NCBI GenBank assembly: GCA_031406155.1
Contig: JANOGW010000078.1
Span: 65,233 to 129,232, forward strand
Direction: 5' to 3'
DNA from: JACMNW01 sp031406155
GTDB lineage: Bacteria > Pseudomonadota > Alphaproteobacteria > Rhodobacterales > Rhodobacteraceae
Length of the DNA: 64,000 nucleotides
The position numbers and the translations under genes were made by a program. Shown one piece after another: positions 1 to 7,713 of this stretch. Every line of letters starts with the position of its first letter. Positions within the stretch are counted from its first letter, which is position 1. The notes under the pieces are model-generated. The model saw only the letters and a list, made by a program, of their open reading frames with translations. It had not been told where the DNA came from and did no database searches.

Positions 1-1964
1 TCGAAAATTGCACGCACCTGCATGTCGTAAATCTCGGGCAGGACCACGCCAAGGCGCACGCCACGCATGCCCAGCATCGGGTTCACCTCGGTCAGGGCCT
101 CGGCCCGGCGGGTCACTTCGGACAGCGGCCGGTCCAGCGCCTCGGCCAGCTCGCGCAGGCCCTCGCGGGAATGCGGCAGAAATTCGTGCAACGGCGGATC
201 GAACAGCCGGATGCAGACCGGCAGCCCCTGCATGATCTCGAACAATTGCACGAAATCATCGCGTTGCATGGGCAGCAGCCGGGCAAGCGATGCCGCGCGG
301 TCCTGTGGCGTATCGGCAAAGATCATCTCGCGCATGGCGATCAGGCGATCTTCCTCGAAAAACATGTGCTCGGTCCGGCACAGGCCAATGCCCTGCGCCG
401 CAAAGTTGCGCGCGGTCTGCGCGTCGGCGGGGGTGTCGGCATTAGCGCGCACGCCGATATCGCGCACATCATCCGCCCAGGACAGCAATTTGCGGAAGTT
501 GTCATCCAGTGCGGGGGGCAGCATTTCGGTGGCACCCGCCAAAGCCTCACCCGCCGTTCCATCGACACTGATGATATCGCCCTCGGCAAAGACCCGTCCA
601 TCCTTGGCCACCAGACGCCGCTCGCGCCCGTCGATGCGCATGTCCGATGCGCCAACGACGCAGGGAAGACCAAGGCCGCGCGCAATCACCGCCGCATGGC
701 TGGTCATGCCGCCGCGTTCAGTCAGCACGGCGGCTGCCGAATGCATGCCGCGAATGTCTTCCGGCGCTGTTTCGCGGCGCACCAGAATGCAAGGCTCACC
801 GCGCGCGGCACTTGCCTGCGCGGCGTCGGATGAAAACACGATCCGCCCGGTGGCGCCGCCGGGGCTGGCGGCAATGCCGCGCACGATGACGTCGCGCGGC
901 CCGCGCGGGTCGACCTGAGGGTGCAACAGTTCGGTCAGCGCGCGCGGTTCCACCCGCAGGATCGCGTCAGACCGGGTGATCACGCCGTCATCGGCCAAGG
1001 CCACCGCGATGCGCAAGCCTGCCCGCGACGACCGCGCCACCTTGACCGCGTCCAGCACCGCCAACCTGCCGTCATCAATGGTGAATTCGATCTGCATCTC
1101 TTCGCGCAACTTGCTGCGGCAGGCGGCCCCGAAGCCGTGCAGAGCGGCGAAAACCTGCGGCGCCAGATCCTCCAGCGAGGGCCCGCGCGGATCGCGTGTC
1201 AGATACATCGCCTCGGTGGTCTTCAGCGCGTCGCGGCCCTGACTTTGGCCCAGATAGCGCCCGATGACTTTCGGAATGCCGGTCACCGGATCGACGAACT
1301 GGATGACGCCGGACCCCGATATGCCCTGCCCGATGCCCTGCGCCATTTCCTGCACCACAAGGCCCAGCCCGGCCCCGTCGCCCGCACCCTTGGCCTGTCG
1401 CAAAAGTCGTGCCGACGTGCCCTCCCATGCCCGCGCCATGGATCGCAGCACTTCGGCCAACTGGCGTGCCGGGTCTTCAGGAAACGGCTCTTCCATTTCG
1501 CGCCGGTAGCTTTGCAATGCCGTGGTCAGCGCACCGCCGTTCTTGCCGGTGTCCATGTCAAGTTCCAGCCGCGCCACGTGGGTGGCATAGCTTTGCACGA
1601 ACCGCAGATAAAGCGCGTCCGCCGCCGCTTGGCCATGCGTCGCGCACAGCGCCTTGTGACGCGCGTCGTTCATGCCGATGTTCAGGATCGAGCCGGGCCC
1701 GCCCCAATCGGGGTTTTCCGGGCTGGGGCGAACAGAGATCAGTGGCGCAGATCCGAAATGCCCCAGGATCGCCTCGCAGTCGACCGGATGGCCCGCCGCA
1801 ATGGCGCGCACGGTGGCGGCGGGCAAAGAGACGGTCCGCGGCACCGGCAGGTCAAGCCGGACGAGCCGCTGCAAGCATTTCGCGCGCCAGCCATGCGTGA
1901 TAGTCCGGATCACCGCCGAGGGGGTGATTTCCGATATTTCAGCGATGGGGTCGAATTTCTGCAC
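1..1964 (-). CDS. PPDK-like PEP-binding protein, degenerate ATP-grasp half (3' end outside window)
   Basis: An open minus-strand frame reads without a stop from a GTG at 1964 to the left edge, giving about 654 residues. An AAAAGG ribosome site lies 7 bases upstream. The protein matches pyruvate, phosphate dikinase (PPDK), which interconverts pyruvate and PEP through a phosphohistidine. The swivel-domain motif GGMTSHAAVIAR is intact with its histidine near residue 423, and the PEP/pyruvate barrel motifs GIGLCRTEHMFFEE and GMRGVRLGV are present. The N-terminal nucleotide-binding half is eroded. GGKGANL is replaced by HGWRAKCL, so the ATP lysine is gone, and the LQTRNGKR motif reads LDAVKVAR near residue 304. 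The histidine also lies about 30 residues earlier than in canonical PPDK. It may be a PEP-binding paralogue unable to use ATP. The C-terminal catalytic cysteine region is not visible. Confidence 0.85.
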   Translation of the reverse strand, partial: MQKFDPIAEISEITPSAVIRTITHGWRAKCLQRLVRLDLPVPRTVSLPAATVRAIAAGHPVDCEAILGHFGSAPLISVRPSPENPDWGGPGSILNIGMNDARHKALCATHGQAAADALYLRFVQSYATHVARLELDMDTGKNGGALTTALQSYRREMEEPFPEDPARQLAEVLRSMARAWEGTSARLLRQAKGAGDGAGLGLVVQEMAQGIGQGISGSGVIQFVDPVTGIPKVIGRYLGQSQGRDALKTTEAMYLTRDPRGPSLEDLAPQVFAALHGFGAACRSKLREEMQIEFTIDDGRLAVLDAVKVARSSRAGLRIAVALADDGVITRSDAILRVEPRALTELLHPQVDPRGPRDVIVRGIAASPGGATGRIVFSSDAAQASAARGEPCILVRRETAPEDIRGMHSAAAVLTERGGMTSHAAVIARGLGLPCVVGASDMRIDGRERRLVAKDGRVFAEGDIISVDGTAGEALAGATEMLPPALDDNFRKLLSWADDVRDIGVRANADTPADAQTARNFAAQGIGLCRTEHMFFEEDRLIAMREMIFADTPQDRAASLARLLPMQRDDFVQLFEIMQGLPVCIRLFDPPLHEFLPHSREGLRELAEALDRPLSEVTRRAEALTEVNPMLGMRGVRLGVVLPEIYDMQVRAIF

Positions 1965-2026
1965 TGCGGCACCTTTTGGTTCGCGCGCAGCATAACGCAG
2001 TCGCGGTGTCACGCAAGCGTTACGGT

Positions 2027-2119
2027 CGGGCCAGCAGGGCCCAACCCCCGCACGCAGTGCCAGACAGCGGGGGCCAGCCCCCGCACACAGGACCAGACAG
2101 CGGGGGCCAGCCCCCGCAC
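2027..2119. repeat. 33-bp tandem repeat with GC-rich palindrome
   Basis: Two identical 27-base blocks start at 2060 and 2093, a 33-base period. A degenerate third unit starts near 2027. Each full unit contains the hairpin GCGGGGGCCAGCCCCCGC, an 8-bp perfect stem with a 2-base turn. The array sits in the gap between glyS and the PPDK-like gene, next to the gene-end motif at 2124-2145. It resembles REP-type intergenic palindromes and could end glyS transcripts. Confidence 0.75.
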
Positions 2120-2123
2120 CCTC

Positions 2124-2145
2124 GGGATATTTGTGCCAAAATGAA
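2124..2145 (-). other. Gene-end motif, copy 1 (3' of glyS)
   Basis: Read on the minus strand, TTTTGGCACAAATATCCC follows the glyS stop by about 6 bases. It belongs to a family seen at six other gene ends in this window (see findings). Confidence 0.5.
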
Positions 2146-2150
2146 CGCCG

Positions 2151-4283
2151 TCAGCCTTCCAGCTTGGTCAGATCGGCGACCTGGCCGCAGAGCGCGCGGA
2201 TACGGTGCAGCAGGTTCAGCCGGTTGCGGCGGATGATCGCACTGTCGGCGTTGACCTGCGCGACGGTGAAGAAGGCGTCGATGGGCGCGCGGAGTGAGGC
2301 CATGGCGGCCATGGCGGCGGCGAAATCTTCCGTCGCCATCGCCGGGGCGATTTTTGCCTCAGCTGCATCGAGGGCAGCAAACAGCGCGCGTTCTTCGTCA
2401 CAATAGGCGAATTTGACGTTGGCACCGTAGGAATATTCGACGCCATCTTTTTGTTCGGCTTGGGCAAGAATGGTCGAGGCGCGTTTGTAGCCTTGCAGCA
2501 GGTTCGGGCCATCGTCGGTTTTGAGGAACGCGGCGAGGGCTTCGGCGCGTTTGACCAGCAGGGTGAGGTCGTCATTGCCGGGCATGGCGAGGCAAGCATC
2601 GATCACGTCGTGGCGGATGCCTTGGTCGCGGAGGTTGACTTTGAGGCGGTCGTGGAAGAAGGCGAGGAGGTCAGGCACGAGTGAATGCACTAGTCGATCA
2701 TCAACTTTGCGCTGAACTGTAAGCAGCGCCCCACCCGCGACAACTTGCATCGCTTTTTCATTGCGATGGATACTATTGGTCGTGACATCTAGGAGTGAAG
2801 CCCTCACCCCATTCCCCAATACCAGCCGTATCACCCCCAGCGCCGCGCGCCTTAATGCGAACGGGTCCTTGCTCCCCGTCGGTTTCTCATCAATCGCCCA
2901 GAAGCCGGTCAGCGTGTCGATCTTGTCGGCCAGCGCCACGGCCACCGATACCGGGTCGCTTGGCACCGCATCGCTTGGCCCCAGTGGCGCGTAATGGTCG
3001 CGGGCGGCGAGGGCGACAGGTTCCGGCATGCCAGCCGCGCGGGCGTAGTACATGCCCATCAGGCCTTGCAATTCCGGGAATTCGCCGACCATGGCGGATC
3101 GCAGATCGGCCTTGGCGACGCGGGCCGCGTGTTCGGCCAGATCGGCATCTGCCCCGACTAGGGGTGCGATTTCGCTGGCCAGTGCTGCAATCCGCGCGAC
3201 GCGGTCGGCCTGGCTGCCCAGTTTGTTGTGGAAGGTCACCGACGCCAGCCCGTCCTGCCACTCACCCATGCCCGCCTTGGCCACCGCTACGTCATTTTCC
3301 CAGAAGAACTTCGCATCCGACAGCCGCGCCGAAAGCACCTTTTGGTTGCCCGCAAGGATCGTGGCACCATGATCCTTCGTCACCGTGTTGGCAACCGTCA
3401 CAAACCCTTCAATCCGCCCAGACTTCGCCCGGACCGAGAAAAACTTCTGATGTTCGCGCATCGAAGTTTGTAGCACCTCGGGCGGCAGGTCCAGAAACGC
3501 CGCGTCAATGCGACCCATCAGCACCACCGGCCATTCGACCAGCCCAGCCACTTCGGCCAGCAACCCCGCATCCGGCACCACGTTCATGCCAGCCGCGAAG
3601 GCCAGATTGGTGGCGTCATTCCAGATATGCGCCTCGCGCTCGGCGCTATCCAGCATCACGAAGGCGCGGCGCAGTTTGGCGGTGTAATCGTCCATCGACG
3701 AGACGGCAAAGCGCGCGGGGGCCAGAAACCGATGACCGCACGTGGTGTTGCCCGCCGTCAGGTGATCGACCGTCAAGGGGACCACTTCGGCGCCGGCTTC
3801 ATCGCCCAGAATGCACAGGATGGAATGCAAAGGCCGCACCCAGCGCAACGTGCCATCCCCCCAGCGCATCGACTTCGGCCATGGGAAATTTCGGATCGCG
3901 CTTTCCACCACCTCGGCCACAATCGCAGGGGCGACACGGCCGGGGCGTTCGATTACGGCGAAATACACCTGCCCCTTCTTGTCATCGCGCAATTCCAACT
4001 GATCGCGCGTCAAGCCAGTTGACCGCAGAAACCCCTCGATCGCCACTTCCGGAGCATCCGATTTCGGCCCTTTGCGGTCTTCGCGCACGGCTTGGCTGGT
4101 CGCCGTCAGCCCTTCAATTGCCAGCACCAACCGGCGCGGGGTGGAAAACGCGCCCGCGCCCGCATAGGTCCACCCGGCCTCGACCAACCCATCCGTTACC
4201 AGTTTGCGCAAATCGTCCCGCGCACGGGCTTGCATCCGGGCCGGGATTTCTTCGGAGAACAGCTCCAGCAGCAGATCGGGCAT
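2151..4283 (-). CDS. glyS: Glycyl-tRNA synthetase beta subunit
   Basis: Cytoplasmic enzyme subunit of the bacterial alpha2-beta2 glycyl-tRNA synthetase, which charges tRNA-Gly; the beta chain supplies tRNA recognition. The 710 residues are close to the usual length. The start MPDLLLELFSEEIPARM is the family's N-terminal signature. Internal blocks such as SMRWGDGTLRWVRPLHS and EFPELQGLMGMYYA are typical, and the C-terminal part is the anticodon-binding region. The start at 4283 lies 3 bases downstream of the DUF6446 stop, so the gene is the third in a glyQ-DUF6446-glyS operon. A tandem palindromic repeat follows the stop. Confidence 0.97.
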   Translation of the reverse strand: MPDLLLELFSEEIPARMQARARDDLRKLVTDGLVEAGWTYAGAGAFSTPRRLVLAIEGLTATSQAVREDRKGPKSDAPEVAIEGFLRSTGLTRDQLELRDDKKGQVYFAVIERPGRVAPAIVAEVVESAIRNFPWPKSMRWGDGTLRWVRPLHSILCILGDEAGAEVVPLTVDHLTAGNTTCGHRFLAPARFAVSSMDDYTAKLRRAFVMLDSAEREAHIWNDATNLAFAAGMNVVPDAGLLAEVAGLVEWPVVLMGRIDAAFLDLPPEVLQTSMREHQKFFSVRAKSGRIEGFVTVANTVTKDHGATILAGNQKVLSARLSDAKFFWENDVAVAKAGMGEWQDGLASVTFHNKLGSQADRVARIAALASEIAPLVGADADLAEHAARVAKADLRSAMVGEFPELQGLMGMYYARAAGMPEPVALAARDHYAPLGPSDAVPSDPVSVAVALADKIDTLTGFWAIDEKPTGSKDPFALRRAALGVIRLVLGNGVRASLLDVTTNSIHRNEKAMQVVAGGALLTVQRKVDDRLVHSLVPDLLAFFHDRLKVNLRDQGIRHDVIDACLAMPGNDDLTLLVKRAEALAAFLKTDDGPNLLQGYKRASTILAQAEQKDGVEYSYGANVKFAYCDEERALFAALDAAEAKIAPAMATEDFAAAMAAMASLRAPIDAFFTVAQVNADSAIIRRNRLNLLHRIRALCGQVADLTKLEG

Positions 4284-4286
4284 CGC

Positions 4287-4757
4287 TCAGTCTTTCGGGG
4301 CTTGCAACTGATGCCAGGCATAGGCCCGGCCATCGGGGAACACGGCAACAACGCGGTCGACATCGGGGTGAATGGCGGGTTCGGACAGAAAGGCAATCGC
4401 CTCACCGGTTTCCAGCGCGCGGCCAATCGCCACCGCATCGAAGCAATCGAACCATCCGGGAGCCACCAGAGGTGCGGCCTGATCGTAGACCACATAGGTT
4501 TCAGTCAGCATCGCCTGGCTCAGTGGCGTGGTGAAACAGGCGCGAAAGCGCAGCGGCGAGGAGTTGGCGTCAATGCCGGTGATATCATCGGCAACAATCA
4601 CCTCGGGCACCTGGCTGATGATCGGTGTCAGCCGAATTTCATTACCCGGCTGAAACGCGACGGGTTCGTAAAACGCATAGACCTGCAACCAGTAGATCGC
4701 GACGCCTGCGAGCAAACCGCTTAGCACCAGAAATCCCCCGATGATCTTGCCATTCAC
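4287..4757 (-). CDS. DUF6446 family membrane-anchored protein
   Basis: Protein of 156 residues of unknown function. The GTG start at 4757 overlaps the glyQ TGA (GTGA overlap), implying translational coupling; longer in-frame starts would lie inside glyQ. The N-terminus (VNGKIIGGFLVLSGLLAGVA) is one membrane segment, followed by an extracytoplasmic-looking domain with two cysteines (RACF, WFDCFD) and a conserved-looking end (DGRAYAWHQL). Small proteins of this family sit between glyQ and glyS in Rhodobacteraceae, from my recollection of the family. The operon context does not reveal a role; a link to translation is only suggested by position. Confidence 0.85.
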   Translation of the reverse strand: MNGKIIGGFLVLSGLLAGVAIYWLQVYAFYEPVAFQPGNEIRLTPIISQVPEVIVADDITGIDANSSPLRFRACFTTPLSQAMLTETYVVYDQAAPLVAPGWFDCFDAVAIGRALETGEAIAFLSEPAIHPDVDRVVAVFPDGRAYAWHQLQAPKD

Positions 4758-5707
4758 GCGTCGACCCCCACCAGATCTTGGCCGGCGAGATCTTGGCCCG
4801 CCGCGGTTTCCCGAAACGCATCGGCGCAACGCTTGGCCAGTGCCCGCACGCGACCGATGTAGGCCTGCCGTTCGGTCACCGAAATGACCCCGCGCGCGTC
4901 CAGCAGGTTGAACAGATGGCTGGCCTTGATGCATTGATCATAGGCCGGATGCGCCATCACGATGGTGCGGCCTGCCTTGTCGGGCTGCGGGGCGGTCAGG
5001 ATACGGTCACACTCGGCCTCGGCATCGACGAAGTGCGACAGAAGCATCGCCGTATCCGACTGATCGAAATTCCAGCGCGAATACTCCTGTTCGGTCTGCA
5101 AGAAGATATCGCTGTATTTCATCGGGATCGGGGCCGAGGGATCGTTGAACGGCATGTCCATCACATGATCCACGCCCAGCACATACATCGCCAACCGTTC
5201 CAACCCATAGGTCAATTCACCAGACACCGGCCTGCAATCATGCCCGCCGACCTGCTGGAAATACGTGAATTGCGATACTTCCATGCCATCGCACCATATT
5301 TCCCAGCCCAGACCCCATGCGCCCAAGGTTGGGCTTTCCCAGTCATCCTCGACAAACCTTATGTCATGCAGGGACGCGTCGATGCCGATGGCCGCCAGCG
5401 AGCCCAGATACAGATCCTGCAAGTTCGGCGGCGATGGTTTGATGATCACCTGATATTGATAGTAATGCTGCAACCTGTTCGGGTTTGTCCCGTACCGCCC
5501 GTCGGTCGGCCTGCGCGACGGTTGCACGTAGGCCGCCGCCCAAGGCTTTGTGCCCAGCGACCGCAATGTCGTGCCGGGGTGAAACGTGCCGGCACCTACT
5601 TCCATGTCATAGGGTTGCAGAATGGCGCAGCCCTGCGCCGCCCAATAGGATTGCAGCCGCAGGATAATCTCCTGAAAGCTGCGGGGCGGGGTTGGGGCAT
5701 CAAGCAT
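4754..5707 (-). CDS. glyQ: Glycyl-tRNA synthetase alpha subunit
   Basis: Catalytic subunit of the heterotetrameric glycyl-tRNA synthetase, carrying the class II active site for glycyl-adenylate formation. The 317-residue protein has the family signatures SYWAAQGCAILQPYDMEVGAGTFHP given here only in part (ILQPYDMEVGAG, residues about 29-40), YVQPSRRPTDGRYG and GLGWEIWCDGMEVSQFTYFQ. It is first in the glyQ-DUF6446-glyS operon. A sigma-70-like promoter lies 30 bases upstream, built from two copies of a 12-base repeat. The C-terminal tail repeats AGQDLAGQDL. The partner subunit is encoded two genes downstream. Confidence 0.97.
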   Translation of the reverse strand: MLDAPTPPRSFQEIILRLQSYWAAQGCAILQPYDMEVGAGTFHPGTTLRSLGTKPWAAAYVQPSRRPTDGRYGTNPNRLQHYYQYQVIIKPSPPNLQDLYLGSLAAIGIDASLHDIRFVEDDWESPTLGAWGLGWEIWCDGMEVSQFTYFQQVGGHDCRPVSGELTYGLERLAMYVLGVDHVMDMPFNDPSAPIPMKYSDIFLQTEQEYSRWNFDQSDTAMLLSHFVDAEAECDRILTAPQPDKAGRTIVMAHPAYDQCIKASHLFNLLDARGVISVTERQAYIGRVRALAKRCADAFRETAAGQDLAGQDLVGVDA

Positions 5708-5736
5708 TATTGCACCTGTGGGGTAAAAGTGCGCAT

Positions 5737-5765
5737 TGAATAGGCAAGGCGTGGGTAATAGGCAA
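5737..5765 (-). promoter_or_regulatory. Candidate sigma-70 promoter of the glyQ operon
   Basis: On the minus strand TTGCCT (5765-5760) and TATTCA (5742-5737) are separated by exactly 17 bases. Both hexamers fall in a duplicated 12-mer, GCCTTGCCTATT, repeated 19 bases apart. The predicted start of transcription would leave a leader of about 20-25 bases before the glyQ ATG. Confidence 0.5.
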
Positions 5766-5840
5766 GGCAGGGGCGAGGGTCAATGCACCCTGATGCCGCG
5801 TCAGGGCGGCAAAGCCACGCTTTTTGCACCAAACGCAGTG

Positions 5841-5868
5841 TTGATCAGCTTGCTCTGGCAGATACTGT
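5841..5868 (+). promoter_or_regulatory. Weak candidate promoter of the exported protease-like gene
   Basis: TTGATC and TACTGT are separated by 16 bases, about 60 bases ahead of the ATG at 5929. The match to consensus is modest. Confidence 0.3.
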
Positions 5869-5928
5869 AACAGCCATATAAACCACGCAAAGTATCCGGC
5901 GTATTGCGAGTATGGGAACGGCACAACG

Positions 5929-7701
5929 ATGAAGCATATTCTGTTGGCACTTGGGCTTTTGCTTGGACTGGTATCCGCCCCCACCGCACAGGCGCAAGAT
6001 AAGGTCTGGGTGCAGATCGAGGCTCTGCCCACCCTGCGCGATGCCGAAGAGCGCGCGCGCGCCTATGCGTCGGCTTTTGCCAATGTGGCGGGGTTTCAGT
6101 TGCGCTCTGGCTGGTATGGCATTGTGGTGGGTCCCTATACTGTTGAAGCCGGGGCTGCAAAGCTGGTCGAACTGACGCGCGAAAATCTGGTGCCGCAAGA
6201 CAGCTATATTGCCGATGGCACTGATTTTCGCCAGCAATTCTGGCCCGTTGGCGCGGCCGCGACAGCACCCGAAGCCGAACCCGATGTAACCGCCCTTGCC
6301 GAACCTGCAGCGCAAGCCCCCGACGTGGCTGTTGCAGAGCCACTCGTCATTCCGGATCCGGTGATCATCCGCGAAGAAACCACCGCCGAGGCGCGCAGAT
6401 CCGAAGCGGCGCTGCCCCGGTCCGACCGCGAGGCGCTGCAAACGGCGCTGCAGTGGTTTGGCTATTATACCGCGACCATCGATGGCGCTTTCGGCCCCGG
6501 CACCCGCAATTCAATGGCCGCATGGCAAACCGACAATGGCATTGAGCCGACCGGCGTTCTGACCACCGCCCAGCGCGGCACGTTACTGGCAGCCTACGAT
6601 CAGGCGCAGGCCGACCTTGGTCTGCAAACCGTGGTGGAAACCGCCGCAGGGATCGAGATTACGCTGCCCACGGCCCTTGTGACATTCGATCATTACGAGC
6701 CGCCCTTCGTGCATTACGCCGAAAAAGACGGATCAGGCGTGAGGGTTATCCTGATCAGCCAACCGGGCGATCAAAGCGCGCTTTTCGGACTGTATGACAT
6801 TTTGCAGACGCTGGAAGTCGTGCCCCCGGTGGGCGAGCGTACCCGGGCAGAGCGGTCGTTCACCATCTCGGGCAAAAGTGCGACGCTTCAAAGCTATACC
6901 TACGCCGAACTGTCCGGCGGCCTGATCAAGGGCTATATGCTGGTCTGGACACCCGCAGACGCTGACCGCATGACGCGCGTTCTGGCCACGATGCAAGGCT
7001 CGTTCAAGTCGTCTGGCAACACCGCGCTTGATCCCGGTCTTGCCCCACTGACGGACGAGGCTCGTGAGGGGCTGCTGTCTGGGCTGGAGGTGCGGCGCCC
7101 GAAGTTTTCGCGTACCGGCTTTTTCATCGATACCAACGGTACCGTGCTGACCACAGTCGAGGCGGTTGCGGATTGTGGGCGCGTTACCCTGGAACGCGAC
7201 AAAGACGCCGACGTTGTGTTCGCCGATGCCGCATCGGGCGTGGCCATGCTCAAGCCCCGCGTCGCCCTTTCCCCAGCCGCCACCGCTGAATTCCAGACAG
7301 CACCCGAACGGATCGGGACGGAAGTTGCCGTCTCTGGCTATTCCTACGAAGACACTTTGCCGGCCCCGGTACTGACTTTTGGCGCGCTCGAGGCATTGCA
7401 GGGCCTGAACGGTGAGGCGGGGGTGAAACGCTTGTCGCTTGACGCCCGGCCCGGTGACGCGGGCGGCCCTGTGCTGGATGGCACGGGCTCGGTGCTTGGC
7501 ATGCTGTTGCCACGCGTGAGCGATCCGAAAAAAGTGCTGCCCACCGGCGTGGTGTTTGCCGCCACCGCGTCGGCCATCGCCAGCAGACTTGCCGCCGAGG
7601 GTATCGCAACAGCGCCCTCCACCCGCGTCGGTGCCCTTGCGCCAGAGGATCTGTCGACCCTTGCCAGCGGCATGACAGTTCTGGTGTCGTGCTGGGATTG
7701 A
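5929..7701 (+). CDS. Exported SPOR/peptidoglycan-binding protein with inactive trypsin-like domain
   Basis: A 590-residue exported protein. Residues 1-22 form a signal peptide ending in AQA. Residues about 25-95 resemble a SPOR-type domain (SAFANVAGFQLRSGWYGIVVGPY). Residues about 140-195 are a peptidoglycan-binding module (FGYYTATIDGAFGPGTRNSM). After a middle domain, residues about 395-590 have the fold signature of trypsin-like HtrA-type proteases (TGFFIDTNGTVLTTVEAV, then GDAGGPVLD). All three catalytic positions are changed: the histidine site reads Glu (about 411), the aspartate site reads Gly (about 437), and GDSGGP is GDAGGP (Ala about 511). It is therefore probably a non-catalytic envelope protein that binds cell wall. 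It stands alone between the divergent glyQ operon and convergent trkH. Confidence 0.85.
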   Translation: MKHILLALGLLLGLVSAPTAQAQDKVWVQIEALPTLRDAEERARAYASAFANVAGFQLRSGWYGIVVGPYTVEAGAAKLVELTRENLVPQDSYIADGTDFRQQFWPVGAAATAPEAEPDVTALAEPAAQAPDVAVAEPLVIPDPVIIREETTAEARRSEAALPRSDREALQTALQWFGYYTATIDGAFGPGTRNSMAAWQTDNGIEPTGVLTTAQRGTLLAAYDQAQADLGLQTVVETAAGIEITLPTALVTFDHYEPPFVHYAEKDGSGVRVILISQPGDQSALFGLYDILQTLEVVPPVGERTRAERSFTISGKSATLQSYTYAELSGGLIKGYMLVWTPADADRMTRVLATMQGSFKSSGNTALDPGLAPLTDEAREGLLSGLEVRRPKFSRTGFFIDTNGTVLTTVEAVADCGRVTLERDKDADVVFADAASGVAMLKPRVALSPAATAEFQTAPERIGTEVAVSGYSYEDTLPAPVLTFGALEALQGLNGEAGVKRLSLDARPGDAGGPVLDGTGSVLGMLLPRVSDPKKVLPTGVVFAATASAIASRLAAEGIATAPSTRVGALAPEDLSTLASGMTVLVSCWD

Positions 7702-7713
7702 CCGCATGGGCGG

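Noticed and set aside
921..4534. Long plus-strand frames (407 and 579 residues) opposite the PPDK-like gene and glyS
   Set aside because: They are antisense shadows typical of GC-rich DNA: rich in Arg, Pro and His, no ribosome site, no family motif, while the minus-strand frames encode clear proteins.
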